From contig NW_008708400.1 in the NCBI RefSeq assembly GCF_000327385.1, positions 2,552,742 to 2,616,741 of the forward strand: a stretch of DNA of 64,000 bases, read 5' to 3'. Below, piece after piece: positions 1 through 12,827 of this stretch. The DNA comes from Lottia gigantea. Taxonomy: Eukaryota; Mollusca; Gastropoda; Lottiidae. The number at the start of each line of letters is the position of its first letter. Positions within the stretch are counted from its first letter, which is position 1. The notes under the pieces are model-generated. The model saw only the letters and a program-made list of their open reading frames with translations, had not been told where the DNA came from and ran no database searches. The position numbers were made by a program, and so were the translations under genes.

Positions 1-54
1 GAAGTACACCCTTCTCTTTATGAAAGGGTACTGTTCAATGAAGTTCTAAGAATA

Positions 55-76
55 CCCCCCCCCCCCCCCCCCCCCC
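55..76. repeat. 22-base C homopolymer (G run on the transcribed strand)
   Basis: Uninterrupted C from 55 to 76. Read in the direction of the CEMIP-like gene it is a G22 run that begins 14 nt into the intron after the exon 276-91 splice donor. Confidence 0.9.
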
Positions 77-90
77 GGGTAAAAACTTAC

Positions 91-3000
91 GGATTAGACT
101 CTTTTGGTAGCTCTCGTTCAAAGTAATGTGAAGGTTTCGCTGGTATTTTACCATAAGTAAATTTGAATCCAAGTCCTTTATTATCACTATTGCCAATAAT
201 TACACTCCGTCTTACGTCTTGTACGGTATCTAAAACACTCCTGGTTAACGAAATACTCGTTTCACCATCAGCGAAACTGAAATGGTAATTCATTGAATGG
301 ATAAAGATGTTTCGTGGTCTTTTAAGTGCTTTGGGAATACTTGACGGCCATTTGTATCATTTCAAATTCCATAAATTTATGTAATTCCATCATAATAAAA
401 CCGGATATTACGTTTGGTGGGATAAAGTATTCACCATGCCTACCTAGAATTATGAATGATCAGATTTCCACCTCGAGTCCAGATATTGTTCAAATTCTTG
501 TAGGAAGTGAACCTGAAAAAAGTCGCATAATCGGATAATGTTTCAATGTTACAATTGAATAATTCAGATAATATGAGTCCAATTTAATGCAACCCGATCT
601 GACATGATTACAATAGAAATGCCAAGTTGGATGTACGAACAAGGATGTGTATTACAGAACTCTTGGAATTTACATGTACGGTAGTTAATAGCTAATAGCT
701 ACAAACACGTAGGTATTCCGAAAACAGGCTATGACAGATAATACGGCTTCAGGGTTTCAGAGAGAAAGCAGTATCTTCGTGAAATACAGATCACACTGAT
801 TTCGGGGATGGTGAGAAGAGTTACTTGGACTGGTTGATAATGTACGGTGGTCTGATTCAGGACGCAGGTACTGTTGATGAATGTCGTGTTAATCTGATGG
901 TTTAGTTTGTAAACGTTCGAGTTTGCAACTTGGTTTGGATAACGTGAAATATTGCAAGTTCATATGTTTTGTAACACCCCAACAAAACCCCCAAGAGAGG
1001 TGAGTTAGTTGAGCAGAAAACGCGGTTAAAGATCTGCGGACATACCGTCTTATATGATTAGTTGCCCTGGGTGAGTTTCTTACTGAAGGATCTTCTCGAG
1101 GATCATACCCACTAGAACCAAGTAATCCATTCTCTGGTACAAACTCATTCGTCAGGAGGTCGATTTGGCCCATAGATATCAGATTATCCATCATTAGACC
1201 AAACTAACAAATATTTTCTTGGGATGATTATATATTTATATATGTAAATAATCTTCAAAATTATTAAAAATGTACGAAAATAGCATAATTCCTTCAAAAA
1301 TACCTCAAGCTAGGAATTTCTTTTTCCTTTTCTATATAAGCTTTCTTATATATGGCAGAGTTTCAAGAAAACAGGAGTCGTCCTTTAACTGTCTAATGCG
1401 GATCTGTTCCTTTAACATTTGACTGTTTCTGAATGTTGTCCAATTTGATTTTGGAAACAAACCTCGAAGAACCTTAAATGTGTGCTATTCAAATAACAAA
1501 TGGATTTAATCGCATATGACGATACTGTTATAATAATTCCGCATTGATTCTATCATTTAAACATTAAGTCAAGAGCAGAAGAAGAATGATATTGGTTGTA
1601 TCGGGAAAGTGAGCATGACTTTTTCAAAGTTGATATCAACTACATGTTCGAGTAATAAGGCATACTTACTCCTAAATTAGAGTGGGCCACGTTATCATCG
1701 AACTGCCCTAATTTAGATCTTCTAGCATGCATACGGAACACTTTCTTTCGGATTTCTTGACGAGCTTTTGATGATGTCAATGGTTCATATGCATAAACGA
1801 TGTGGAATCCATTTTTCTACAAAGGAACACGCGACTTTTAATGAACAGATGCAAACTTTTGATCCGAAATTGTTTTTCCAAAGTTTATCCCAACATTTAA
1901 CATGATATCATTCATATCAACCATTCTTAGTTCTCACATTATCTTCTTTACCGCCACCACACAATGATGAGCTACTTTTTCAATCCAATGGTTTGAGACC
2001 ATTGATTTCAGAATCAAGAAATGTAAATCTCTTTTTGACTGTAGTTAACGTCTCAAAGCAATAGAAATACAAAATTAAGCTCTAAAGACAACTGATAAGA
2101 GCTCATCGTAAGCTACCGACACATGTTTCAGATATTAACTCTCATCAGGACAGTTGATGTGTAAAAGTTTCAGCTTCCTAATATACAATCTTGAGAAGTA
2201 TTTAGTGTGCATAAACATGGACCAAACAAAATCAGTACATTAACCTTTCAAAATATATATAACTTAATAAGCCTTTTGACATTAAGCTCTGTTAGCTATA
2301 TCGTTATGTTCTTACCTCTGATCCAGCAGCAACGTTATTTCTAAAATAATTCATTGGATGAGTTATCCAAAATGTAGCTGGGTGTCTGCAAAAAAATTGG
2401 TTACATTTTTCAGAATGAAACAAAAGTTGATAAATGAAAAAATGATCTTCCTTCTATTCCTTTTCAAATCCCAATAAATTATAATCGTATAATCGTATTG
2501 AATAAACTCCAACTGAAAAGTCTGACCAGACCAGAAAGATTATTCTCAATCTAGAATCAGTACAGTTCGCAGTACAGTTGTTTCGACAAGATTTCACTGA
2601 TCTTTATCAAATGTAGCAAAATTAACAAACGAAGTTCAGTGGAGGCAAGGTATAATATTTACAATCATGGGGGTTCAACTGTCGGGTTTAGAATAGAAAT
2701 GCGGAAGCACCATAACGAGTTGTATTTCAATTGTCTATATAACGCTGACATCGACTTTAACCTCCAAATCATCTTCACAAGCTGTGTTGTGTCCTGTGTC
2801 ACAGAGGTTTGTAAATGTATTGATTTGATTGGATCGTACGTTAGCAGATACAGCCAATCAGAGTCCTCGACAGAATGTCTGCTAACAATAAGCCATAATT
2901 TTAACTGTCTGTTTGCCCAAACCCATGATTGGCTGTATTCGCTGTCGTACAATCCAATCAATGCATTCCATGATGCAAGAAAGGTGTCTATTGCACAAAG

Positions 3001-6000
3001 CGAAGTTCTTAATAGCTTGGGGTTGTAGAGATGGCAAAGAAGCTGTCAATAAATAGAATTTTAGGAAATCTTCCCGCCTGCTTTTATACTTACCCACAAG
3101 ATTTCTTTTGAACACTGCCACACCAGTCAGATCGTTTGTCGGTCAGTAGTTGGGTTCCGAATCGTGTTCCAACACCTAAATTGCCATCCAATACATTTCT
3201 GATCTCAGCACTATCCTCCAGAAAATACCCATGTCCAATATGATCAAAACATACATTGTCCTTGATCTAATAAGAAAAGTGATTCACCTATGAAATACTA
3301 GAACTTACTCTGGTCAACTCTTCATATATACATGTAACTCCCTTATAAAGTTTGGGTTTTCTTAATGTCATCTAGTTTTTCTTGGGACTAACAGACTAGT
3401 ACACGATGTTTGATAAATATGATTATGAGATATGGTGATTGGCCAAATTTACAATGAGACAATAAAATTGACATAAAGTTGATGGCGATTAACGGTTCAA
3501 TTGTTTGTTGTTAATGCCCATGATTTGCCATTTTCAGGAGTTGCTTTGCGATCGAAACCCAAAACGGTCAACCATTTATGATTTATGAATATGCAATTGG
3601 TGCAAATTCAGCATTAACTTTAAAATTATGCTAATACATTGTTTTTTTTTCATATTAGATTCTGATGACGTACCTCAGCTCCATCAGAACCATGAATAGT
3701 AACACATCTATTATTAGTATTATGAATACTGTTTTGACGAACCCAACTATCGTCCACATCATCACACATGTGAAAATGAAGTGGATATGTACCTTTAAAA
3801 ATGGAAAAATGCAATATTCAGATTCAGGAAAACACAAAGTCCGAAACTAATAGCTATAAACTACTTTCAAAATCTAATAGCTTGACGAGCTAGGTGTCCA
3901 AAGAAGATGGAATGTCACGTCTTCTGAGATCCCATGACCATTATTTTCTAGGCCATTATAAATCTTTGCAGTATGGGAAAAAGGAAGCTTTTTTGGAATG
4001 TCGGTCCTCGTTTGAGGATTCTTAAATTTAGGTTTACCATTAGTTTTGTTAAGTATGAATATCTCACCTATAATTAGTTGCTGGCCCATGTGATATAGCT
4101 CTACACCTTCAATGTGAACCGCTTTAAACCCTCGCAAAAACTAAAAAGATTTGATTCATATTAGAGTCTGAATATGTAAATTGCTATGGTTCGATTAGAG
4201 CACAAATCGAATTGTCATGACCATAACCACTTCAAATCGCGGTTAGGTAAGCTAATGGTGACTGAATCGAAATAATATTTCAGATGGTTTCTTCGACATC
4301 AGTTGCTTTACTACAAAAACTTGCGGCTTATATAATCTCAAACAATTATTCATTCGCTTGAAAAGTATCATACCTTAACATGACCACCAAATGTGTCTCT
4401 TTGAAATTTTTGACACAAATCAGCTTCAGCATCAGTGGTATGATAACATTGCTCTTGTAGGCCTCCTTCTATCAGTATGTTTCTTGTTAAGAGAGCTACT
4501 TCCGCTCGTTCATCCACACCGTGAGTTATTTCCCCAAAATGTGGATACTGGAAATCGCCTGAAACGCAAAGTATTTATTTTAATACATAATGAAATATAC
4601 ATTCTTATCCTAAAAACTTAAAACTTACAATCTTAACATAACCAAATATGATAAAACTCAGGATAAAAATATAACAAACTAAATTTAAAATATACCAAAT
4701 ATTTTTCATAAAACATAAAAACTATCATAAAAACATAACAAAACTATCATAAAAACATAACAAAACTATCATAAAAACATAATCAAACATCAAAACAACA
4801 AAAACTTTCATTAAGACAAACAAAAGATCTGTTGTTCTGTTTCTAACTTTTCCGATGATTGTATGATCACAAGTTTAAAAGGGAAATATAGGTGTTGAAA
4901 ACAATAAACATAATATTTTAACAAACAGTATTATGTGTTGTTTTCGGTGTTTTTAACCGGTTTTTGTATGTGTCCCCAAATCAAATATATTCCCAGATAT
5001 CGAAAGTGAAATTAGAAATGGATATCCAAAATTCCCATGACAATTCCCTGTGGTTGAAAACCTACATCTAAAAGAACCAAAGCTCTTTAGCTTAATATTT
5101 CAGTGTCTGACCACCATTGCTAAAAAGTAAGTTTCTAGAAATGTTTTGTACAAAAAAAAAAGTAAACCGACTAATGATGTATCAAGGGAAAACTTATTAT
5201 TTATTATTACATTCATAGATAAAACCGAGTTTTTAAACTTATCCTTTGTAGTACATCGTTGGAGTCAAGATTAAGAAAAATATTGTACTGGAGTTACATC
5301 CCTTAGTTCATAAACGCTTGTGAAAAGTTAGGACATGGTCTAAATCATCTTATTCAAGTTATTATTATACTTCGTATGATGGAAGTATGTAAATAAAGTG
5401 ATTTCATTGGATTGTACGCTAGCGAATACAGCCAATCAGGACCTAAACAGAAAATAATGTCAACACAAAGCGTCGCCGAATTCCGTGATACAAGAAACTC
5501 AAGGTATTAGTACGAAGTTCGTAATAGCTGGACGTTGTCTAAATATAAATTAAGTCGGATGATTAACAATACAAAGTCATTGTTTGATTATGTAGAAGAT
5601 AAGGCCTGATTGGAACCAAAATGGAATTCTATGGCTGCACTTTCCATTTTTACTGTTAAGTTTCTACAAGACGTTTTGGATAATCTTCATCTTGACATTT
5701 AGTTATTGACAATTTTCACGATGTTTTATATAAAAAGGCTCATTAGCACTTACGCAAGCTGGCAAACATCCTCAGGTGTGATTAATCTCGCCATACATTT
5801 TAAAGGATGTACCGCCTACCCATATCCGAGGGTGAATATAAAAGTTCAGAAGTACTCGAAATGTACGAAAATCGCATAATTCCTTAAAAAAAACATCTCA
5901 AACTAGGAATTTCTCTTCTTATTTCAACAGATGTATTTTCTATATAAGACAAGACGATTCGTCTTTTTAACTTTTAAACGCGGATATTTCTGAACAAACA

Positions 6001-9000
6001 TGGATTTTGACGGCGAGCTGTGAATACTATTACTGATTGGTTTAGTTAAAAAAACTTTTCTGAGACTAAGGTACGATTGGTAAAAAAAGGGGCACACTTG
6101 TCCCTTTACACCAAAGTATGCTATATGTGAGGGTGGAAACACTGTTACCAACACATACAAAATAAATGAATATGAAAACGATACATTACTGTTTAGTTTG
6201 ATCTGTTTGCTTGTACATTCTGAACATTCCAACAGAGTAAATTTCTCTACTTGTTTCCAATCAAAACTGGTAGATGTAATAATGATCTTGTCACCTTCAA
6301 TACAATAAATTTTTCATGATAAAAGTAGGACGAGCATGGCTTAAAACCGTTTTTTCCCTCACACGAAAACCGATCATTTGTTTAAATGGTTAGTATGTTA
6401 AATTTTCCAACATCAACCAAGAAACACCGCGACTTGGTTAACGTACACTAATTTAATAGATTTGGCGTTCTAAAAATTAAAGTAGTTTAGTTAAAACTTT
6501 CATGTAAGGTAAGGTACATCAGTATATTTTGGCCCCAAGTTCTCGTCAATTCGAGCATCTACATTTCCCAGCCCACTAATACAGTTCTGCAGTTAAATAG
6601 TCCAGTTGAAAATAAGAAAACTTGATTTGATTATAAATCATTATGAAAAAAGATGATAATGGATAGATGAGGATGAAATGATGTAGATTTTTCGTCATTG
6701 GCGAATGAGACTTGTTCAATCTAGATTATTAAGGCTGTGAGATATTGATGTTATCGGATACAGAATTAACATATACGATCTCCTCTTTGGAACATTTACT
6801 GTTTCAAATTAGTCCAATTTATCCTTTTACAGGTTTACAGGATTTATACCAGCCCAAAACTTGACTTGGCAGTTTTGCACCAATGCAATTTCTTGTTTGA
6901 CATCATTACTAAATTTAATGACTAGCTTGGCCCAAGGAGGCAACTGATCTATTTCTCTCAAAATATTTCCTTGGAAATCAAAGTCCAACAGACAATAGAA
7001 AACCTTGACCGTAAGGTTGACAATTTGTTAATACTTTTTCGTCTTTGAATGATCAAAAATAACTGAATTCACTATTCCACTGGGGTGGATATTTTAATAC
7101 TAGACTATAGATCTTAAAATGGTAACATTCTAACGTAACATTACGTAAGATATTGGCATTTTTTCTCCAATCAAATCTTCTTTTATTTTGCTTTGTAAGC
7201 CTTGACTTGTTATTCTCATATTTAAATTCGGCCTGACAAATTTGCCAGTGGTGTAGTTACAGTCTTGTATAGTCAATTTGAAGTCTCCGTGACTAAAACT
7301 TAGCCTTACATTTTAATCTAGCAAAGTACAAAGGAAGCGATTTTCTTATAGAATGCTCTTTTTTCCAGATCAGATCGTATTGTACATTCATTCATTCATT
7401 ATCTACGAAACATACATACCTACATTCCAAGACGACACATCATCTCGAACAGTTATAATAGGTTGGGAAAATGTAGTTGATACCACATCAAAGTCGACCT
7501 GATTCTCTATCTTAGTTTTAGTGACAGCTTTGACAATGCTTCTACTTCTGAATTCCAATCCCCGAGCAATACTGCTATACTTTTGTTTAGACGTTGCAGT
7601 AGACTCTTGGAGGTATAATGATTTTGCTCTTTCCTCTTTCGTCGAGGAACCTTCTCCTGTAATGAGGTACACTGTTGTATGAGGACAGAACTTGGACAAC
7701 CAGGATTACACATACGATTTAACTAGATATTGGGGCGTTGAGATCAAGGCTAGTTTTTAACATTAAAATAGAGCGAAATAATATCGAACAGAGCAGTAGT
7801 ATTTAATCCCTAAGGACAAGGCAAAATATATTGTGTTACATTGACTTAAAATAACCGGATTGATGAGACACGGTGTCATCTGCGATGTACGGTGTACAGA
7901 AGAAACCTTGTCTTCTGCTAGTTTGATAATACAATTCACCACGTCCATTTGCACAAAAAGGCTAAACTATGTTTGAACGACAAAATTTTAGAACAAAATT
8001 TTAATTAATAATAATAATCATTAGTAATAATAAGTAATTTGTTCTTAACCTGTTTTAGTAATGAACGCATAAGCATCTTTGGACTGAACATTGCGGATTT
8101 CACTTGAACCGGAAGTTAATCCACCAAGTTTTTCAACACTAGAATAAACAAGTTCCCAATTTCTATTTGGGATCAAATTGACACCGATGTCACCATAAAC
8201 AGCTACACCTACTATCAAACCATCATCAACACCTGAATAAAAATAGAGTTGTAAGCCCTTCTTTCTGCTCCTAGTTATGCAAATAGATAATGCCACAAGA
8301 GTGTATAAGAAAATTTGTCAGCAGCCTTATCCTGCTCATTTTTTAATTTAATGTGTCTGTAGCACGCGGGGTCTCAATTTATTGTCTCATCGGAACAACC
8401 AGACCTGCATTGCTGAGATTAACCAGTTGAAAATTGAGAAGAGAACACTATATCGAACTATCCCAGGATGCGTAATAAGTTGGTGAGATAAATGCACTGA
8501 CATTTAGCAGAAATAACAGAACTCACCATCCACAAAATCTTTAAAATCCTGTTCAGGATTGATTACAGATGAATCACCCAGTGGATAAACATTGAAATCA
8601 TATAGAGAACCATCATCTCTCCATATAGTTACATGGAGACCAAATCTATCTTCTTCGGAAAATGAACTATTCTGCAAAAAAAAAAGAAGAAAAATTGCGA
8701 ACGTAAGGGTTTGAGAGGATTTGAATCTCTGTAGTAACTACTGCTTGAGAAAATACATTCGTGATCAACGTCTTTTGGGGCATCAACCCTATACAAAGGA
8801 CACTAAATTTTACCATTGGGTATTAACCGGTTTGTCTGCTGAGTCGAGTGGAATAATGACTAAGGCCAATAGACATTCTTATTGCCAATTGCTTTTCCTG
8901 ACGAGGTTTCAATCCGTTCCCGTTCTAATCTAACATTGTTCTCTTACTTATAGGCAAATTTCCGAAACCCAAACGTGTTGGTAGTGAGGGGCAATTACAG

Positions 9001-12000
9001 TAAGATGTTTCTTTTTTCACATACCCTATGAGTATAAAGAACACCACATGTCAAGGTTTCAGCAGATATTGTTTGCATCAATTTGGTAAATGGTAGTTTA
9101 TCAGCACCATGTATTTCCAGGGTACCTCCTTCAGGAACACCAATAAATTTACTACCAAATCCAGACACGGTGTTTGTTGTATTGGGGAAACCTGTAATAT
9201 TAATAATTACGTATATACTTAGGATGACTACACCAAATTTCTGATATGAGAACCCCCGAGGGGCTAATTTCTGGGGTAATGAGGCGTTTTGTAGTCTAGT
9301 ATAAAATATTTTGAGAATGGAGAATGGAGTAATGCAATCCAACAAGGATCCTGAAAGGGGTAATAGTAAGACAAAGGTTGAAAATCCCTCAAAAAGACAT
9401 TGAATCAAGCAAATTCTCTGTTTAATTCCTATGGGTTATTCATTGTTAACTTTCATAGTTAGCTTTCAAAAGCTAAGAATGAACCATGATAAATTATAAC
9501 ACATAGGAGCCAAACCTTGACTCAAAATGGAGAAAACATTATGACAATGCAGCCAAAATAATTTTTAAAAATACAATCTGCAGGGATTGTTTTTACTTGT
9601 TGTATTTTATTCTTGCATATATTTGGCGCAAATTAATTGTTTCAAGGCCTAAAGCATGTTCAAGCAATATCATGTATAATGAAAACATTTTCGAAGTCAT
9701 ACGTAAGCCCAATATTATTAAAACTACAATTACGTATCTTTTGTTTTCTGATAAAATATCAGAAAGCAAAAAATATTTAAAAATATAATCTGCTTATAGG
9801 CCTTAATAGATTGACGTTAACCATAATCAAAATCCGGTTCAGCTTAAAAAGTTAATGAACGATAAATCAAGCTGTTTAGATATCCAGAAAGTATATCAAA
9901 GCGTGTGTCTTCACAGGTGGAAAATATTTTGATAGGTCAAATGGCCAAATGAATTTGTTCTTATGTAAATGTGCAGAATTTCCTAATAATCAGAAAAATA
10001 TGAATTTCATTTATTTCATATAGTTTTTAATTATCGTGGCTTGAATAAAAATTTTAAGCTTGTATATTACAAGCTCGCATTGCTTTGGCTTGCCTGAGTT
10101 CAATACAGCAAAGCGTTGCATAGCGTTGATGATCATACTTCAACTGAATGGAAAACAAAACGTTTTAATAAAAAATAAGGAAAATATCGCAGGGTTAAAA
10201 GGCGTCAAGCGGCAATATTTAAAAAAATAATCCTATACGTACTGATTATTGAATAAACCTTAGTATACTTGACTTTAATCTTTATGGTTGGTTTCCAAAT
10301 TACAGAATCTAACTAGACCATGACTAGACATATTTTGACTTGTCCGAAATTGGATGACGAAAAACCTTTTATCTGCTCCGTTTGAACGTTCTTTTTTTTT
10401 TTTTATCTCGCTGACATTACTAAGCATCTAGTCTTAAACAACTAGTCTTATCCGAACCTTTTCTCAGCACTCAAAACTTTTTGACTCTACCATGGTCTCG
10501 GATTATTCCGGAACATACTGGCTGTAACTAGAATTCAGACCAAACTTTGTTCAGACTGGTCCAAAACTTGAATCTATCATGGTCCCAGAGTAGTTCAAAC
10601 TTATTGACTTTATCATGATCCCAGAGTAGTTCAAGATTATTGACTTTATCATGGTCCCAGAGTAGTTCAAGATTATTGACTTTATCATGGTCCCAGAGTA
10701 GTTCAAGATTATTGACTTTATCATGGTCCCAGAGTGGTTCAAACTTACTGACTTTATCATAGTTCAGAGTAGTTCAAGATTATTGACTTTATCATGGTCC
10801 CAGAGTACTTCAAACTTACTGACTTTATCATGCATGGTCCCAGAGAAGTTCAAACGTATTGACTTTATAATGGTCCCAAAGTAGTTCAAACTTACTGACT
10901 TTATCATGGTTTCAGAGTAGTTCAAACTTATTGACTTTATCATGGTCCCAAAGTAGTTCAAACTTACTGACTTTATCATGGTTTCAGAGTAGTTCAAACT
11001 TACTGACTTTATCATGGTCCCAGAGTAGTTTAAACGTATTGTCTTTTATCATGGTCCCAGGCTAGTCCAAAAATTGTTGACTCTACCATGGCCTCAGATT
11101 AATCCAAAAATTCTATCACAGGGTACTCAAATTTCTGGCGTTTCATGAAATGAAAGCTCCAATATTGTATTTTCATATTTTTGTTCGGAGAGCACATTAA
11201 AGAATAACGAGTTCGTGATTCATTCAACAACAATTCATTCATTCAATAATGCTTGTAAAACATTTTAATTCATTTTACTGCTATTATAATAATTTTACCT
11301 TTTCAAGACAAATAGGCACGCGGATAGGCAGGCTATGCCGGTCCTTTGAAAACACGTGTGTGCCGCGTTGGCAATTGCAAATATCAAAAGTAGCTGCCAA
11401 ATTTACTTGAGAAATACTTTCAGAGGTATTCTTAAATTGTTGACTCTCTCATAGTATCAAGGTAATCAATAATCTCAAATACGCTTAGAAATAACGACTC
11501 ACTTTCGGAGTGTAAGCACTCTTTGTAGGATATTGCAACAGAAAAGGACAACTATAGTATTGATTAAATTCAGTCATGCAAATTTTTATAAAGGACTGTG
11601 ATGTTACCGTATATTTATCGATTTGTCACTTTTTTTTTCATTTATTTATTGCCATTTGTCGCTAAAATGTATATAATCAATCTGACTAAATTGTCACCTG
11701 TATATAACTTTTCAACATATTATTTGCAATGGAGTTCGATACAGATTATTGGATCTTGAGACCTCAATGTGGGGCGTATCTAGAAATTCCTGGGGTGGGG
11801 CCGAAAAAGATAGGTGTTCTCCCAATTGCCGCTCCGAAACCTCTTGAAGTCGTTGGTCTGGGGGCTGCCACAGGCCTCCAAGGACCAACGTTTTCAGATG
11901 GTCTGAGATGAAATTTTAGCATTAAGAGGACTAAATTGTCATATATATAGACACAGCTTTATGGAACAACAATCATTGGTTAAAGTTTTATGCAACGTTT

Positions 12001-12783
12001 CGATGTGTTTCTCAGTGATTGTTGTTCCATAAAGCTGTGTCTATATATCGTACGCACAATTGCTAAATGCCATTCAAAGACTTTATTCGACTTAATTGTC
12101 ATTGAAAAATAAGATCTTTCACATGCCCAATGGCCCACCATCTTAATACACTACTGATTCTAAACATCAGACAACAGTCATTAAATCTTACTTTTACATT
12201 CAAGTTAATCAATTTCTGGTCCGGTTATAATATTTTATGAAATCTGCATGAAAGTAAATCAAATTTAGAGAAGCGATAACTGGTTTGCTTGTTGAAGAGT
12301 TGCTCGTCGAAAGTGACTCGTTAACCTTCAGTCACACGATATTGTATTAACCAAAAACTGTCAAATATATAATATACTTTTCTGTGCCTGTTCGGGCTAA
12401 TGAGGACGAGCAACTCAATGCGCAATGATGTGAAATAAAAATATACCTGTCAATAGGATATGTGCCTTATTGGTGAATCGACATTGTTCAGCACCGATAT
12501 GGAATTCACCCTTGACCAGTATATGATCCACTACCAGTTTTATACCATCAACATTACCCCACACTAAAACACCACCAGTCTCGACAGTAATAGACTTGAG
12601 GGCAGGTGGACTAATATCTAACAAAACCTTCTTTCCCGATATAACTACTGCTTCGTCTTCTACTGGTACTGATCCACCCCATGTAGACACGCTACTCCAT
12701 GCTACCAGCTTAGTATCGTCCCACGGACACGACGCTTTGACCGTAATCAGAAATAGAAGTGTTAGCACACCTGTCAGATTCAT
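91..12783 (-). CDS. CEMIP/TMEM2-family protein (G8 + GG domains, beta-helix), 5' fifteen coding exons, 3' end outside window
   Basis: Family members (CEMIP, CEMIP2/TMEM2) bind or depolymerise hyaluronan at the cell surface or outside the cell. Coding exons, in transcript order: 12783-12447, 9191-9025, 8671-8527, 8232-8050, 7656-7420, 6294-6190, 4558-4374, 4140-4068, 3792-3674, 3266-3094, 2385-2316, 1816-1670, 1203-1046, 512-444, 276-91. Every junction has AG/GT borders and phases join without a stop for 784 codons; vertebrate relatives have about 1,360 residues, so roughly the last 40% is missing to the left. Residues 1-18 look like a signal peptide; a G8 domain follows (WGGSVP, then an LDISPPALKSI-type strand). 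A GG/ILEI-like region spans about 165-300 (SKFIGVPEGGTLEIHG, GLIVGVAVYGD). Beta-helix hallmarks are FKAVHIEGVELYHMGQQ (about 455-471), HFHMCDDVDDSWVRQNS (about 481-497), HPATFWITHPMNYF (about 576-589) and WTRGGNLIIHNS (about 711-722). A cleavable signal rather than an N-terminal anchor makes it more CEMIP-like than TMEM2-like. Family assignment is firm; hyaluronidase activity is inferred. Confidence 0.93.
1265..1345 (+). repeat. Dispersed repeat, copy 1 of a pair (see 5858-5950)
   Basis: Shares a block of about 70 bases with 5858-5950 in the same orientation, centred on AATGTACGAAAAT, GCATAATTCCTT and CTAGGAATTTCT, and followed in both by a TTTTCTATATAAG stretch. It sits in the intron between exons 1816-1670 and 1203-1046. 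No coding potential is visible. Confidence 0.6.
2640..3050. mobile_element. MITE of the 'GGATTGTACG/CAGCCAATCA' family, intronic copy 1
   Basis: Contains inverted segments built on TTGGATCGTACG...CAGCCAATCAGAG and GATTGGCTGTATTCG...CGTACAATCCAATCA, then the outer piece GATGCAAGAAAGGTG and a right end near AATAGCTTGGGGTTGT. The same palindromic plan recurs at about 5340-5550, 16580-16850, 49490-49910, 55359-55676 and 60590-60880. No transposase, so non-autonomous. Short open frames on both strands here are by-products of the palindrome. Confidence 0.7.
4688..4800. repeat. Short tandem repeat, about 23-bp unit
   Basis: Four to five repeats of an AACTATCATAAAAACATAAC-like unit in the intron before exon 4558-4374. 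Confidence 0.7.
5340..5550. mobile_element. MITE of the CCAATCA family, degraded copy 2
   Basis: Shows CATTGGATTGTACGC, ATACAGCCAATCAGG, GAATTCCGTGATACAAGAAA and GAAGTTCGTAATAGCTGGACG in the same order as the better preserved copy at 55359-55676, but the central palindrome is shortened. Confidence 0.6.
5858..5950 (+). repeat. Dispersed repeat, copy 2 of a pair (see 1265-1345)
   Basis: Same-orientation partner of 1265-1345 with a few substitutions and one A-run length difference. It lies in the CEMIP-like intron between exons 6294-6190 and 4558-4374. Confidence 0.6.
5985..6110 (+). repeat. Dispersed repeat family 'TTTGACGG(C/T)GAGCTGTGAA', copy 1
   Basis: TTTTGACGGCGAGCTGTGAA, TATTACTGATTGGTTTAG and a CACTTGTCCCTTTA end match about 19540-19640 in direct orientation; the first part is found again in reverse at about 31560-31625. 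Three copies in 64 kb suggest a moderately old interspersed element. No TIR or tail is obvious. Confidence 0.55.
10551..11090. repeat. Minisatellite, 36-bp unit, about 14 copies
   Basis: The unit is anchored by GACTTTATCATGGTCCCAGA followed by GTAGTTCAA(G/A)(A/C)TTA; length 36 bp is a multiple of three, so long spurious frames run through it. Two unit classes (GATTATT versus ACTTACT endings) are interspersed, showing internal mixing. Located in intron 1 of the CEMIP-like gene. Confidence 0.92.
11943..12095 (-). mobile_element. Short retroposed-looking element with 33-bp inverted arms
   Basis: Arms 11943-11975 and 12016-12048 are perfect reverse complements (33 bp) around a 40-nt loop that on the minus strand holds CTGAG...CGAAACGTTGC. 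The minus-strand start contains AAAGTCTTTGAATGGC. Flanks carry an approximate 11-bp duplication (TAAATTGTCAT at about 11931-11941, TTAATTGTCAT at about 12094-12104). The terminal 70 bases and the AAAGTCTTTGAATG start are shared with the element at about 19892-20383. Family not identified. Confidence 0.65.
12360..12412 (-). repeat. Fragment resembling the 3' part of the SINE at 49647-49871
   Basis: On the minus strand CGTCCTCATTAGCCCGAACAGG resembles the SINE segment CGTCTTCATTAGCCCACATGG. Only about 30 bases are comparable, so this may be a divergent related SINE. Confidence 0.3.
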
Positions 12784-12819
12784 TTTTACGGTTTGCTATG
12801 AAATTTAAAATGTTTCCTT

Positions 12820-12827
12820 TATTTATA
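12820..12827 (-). promoter_or_regulatory. Possible TATA box of the CEMIP-like gene
   Basis: On the minus strand TATAAATA lies 36 nt upstream of the start codon at 12783. A start site about 25-30 nt downstream would leave a leader of only around ten bases, which is short but possible. An alternative is that the real promoter is farther upstream with a noncoding first exon. A CACGTG E-box sits at about 12842-12847. Confidence 0.35.

Noticed and set aside
2639-3121. Overlapping frames of 79-129 codons on both strands
   Set aside because: They run through a palindromic MITE, so matched frames on both strands are expected.
5750-5825. Candidate CEMIP-like exon on the minus strand ending CAGCTTGC|GTAAGT (frame ITPEDVCQL)
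   Set aside because: The donor looks good, but the CEMIP-like coding sequence is already continuous from exon 6294-6190 into 4558-4374 in phase, and this segment has no place in it.
8720-8933. 70-codon plus-strand frame in a CEMIP-like intron
   Set aside because: No motif, opposite strand to the gene, and its length is within chance for this sequence.
10551-11015. Two repeat-protein frames (NYSGTMIKSI...)
   Set aside because: Translation of the 36-bp minisatellite in an intron.
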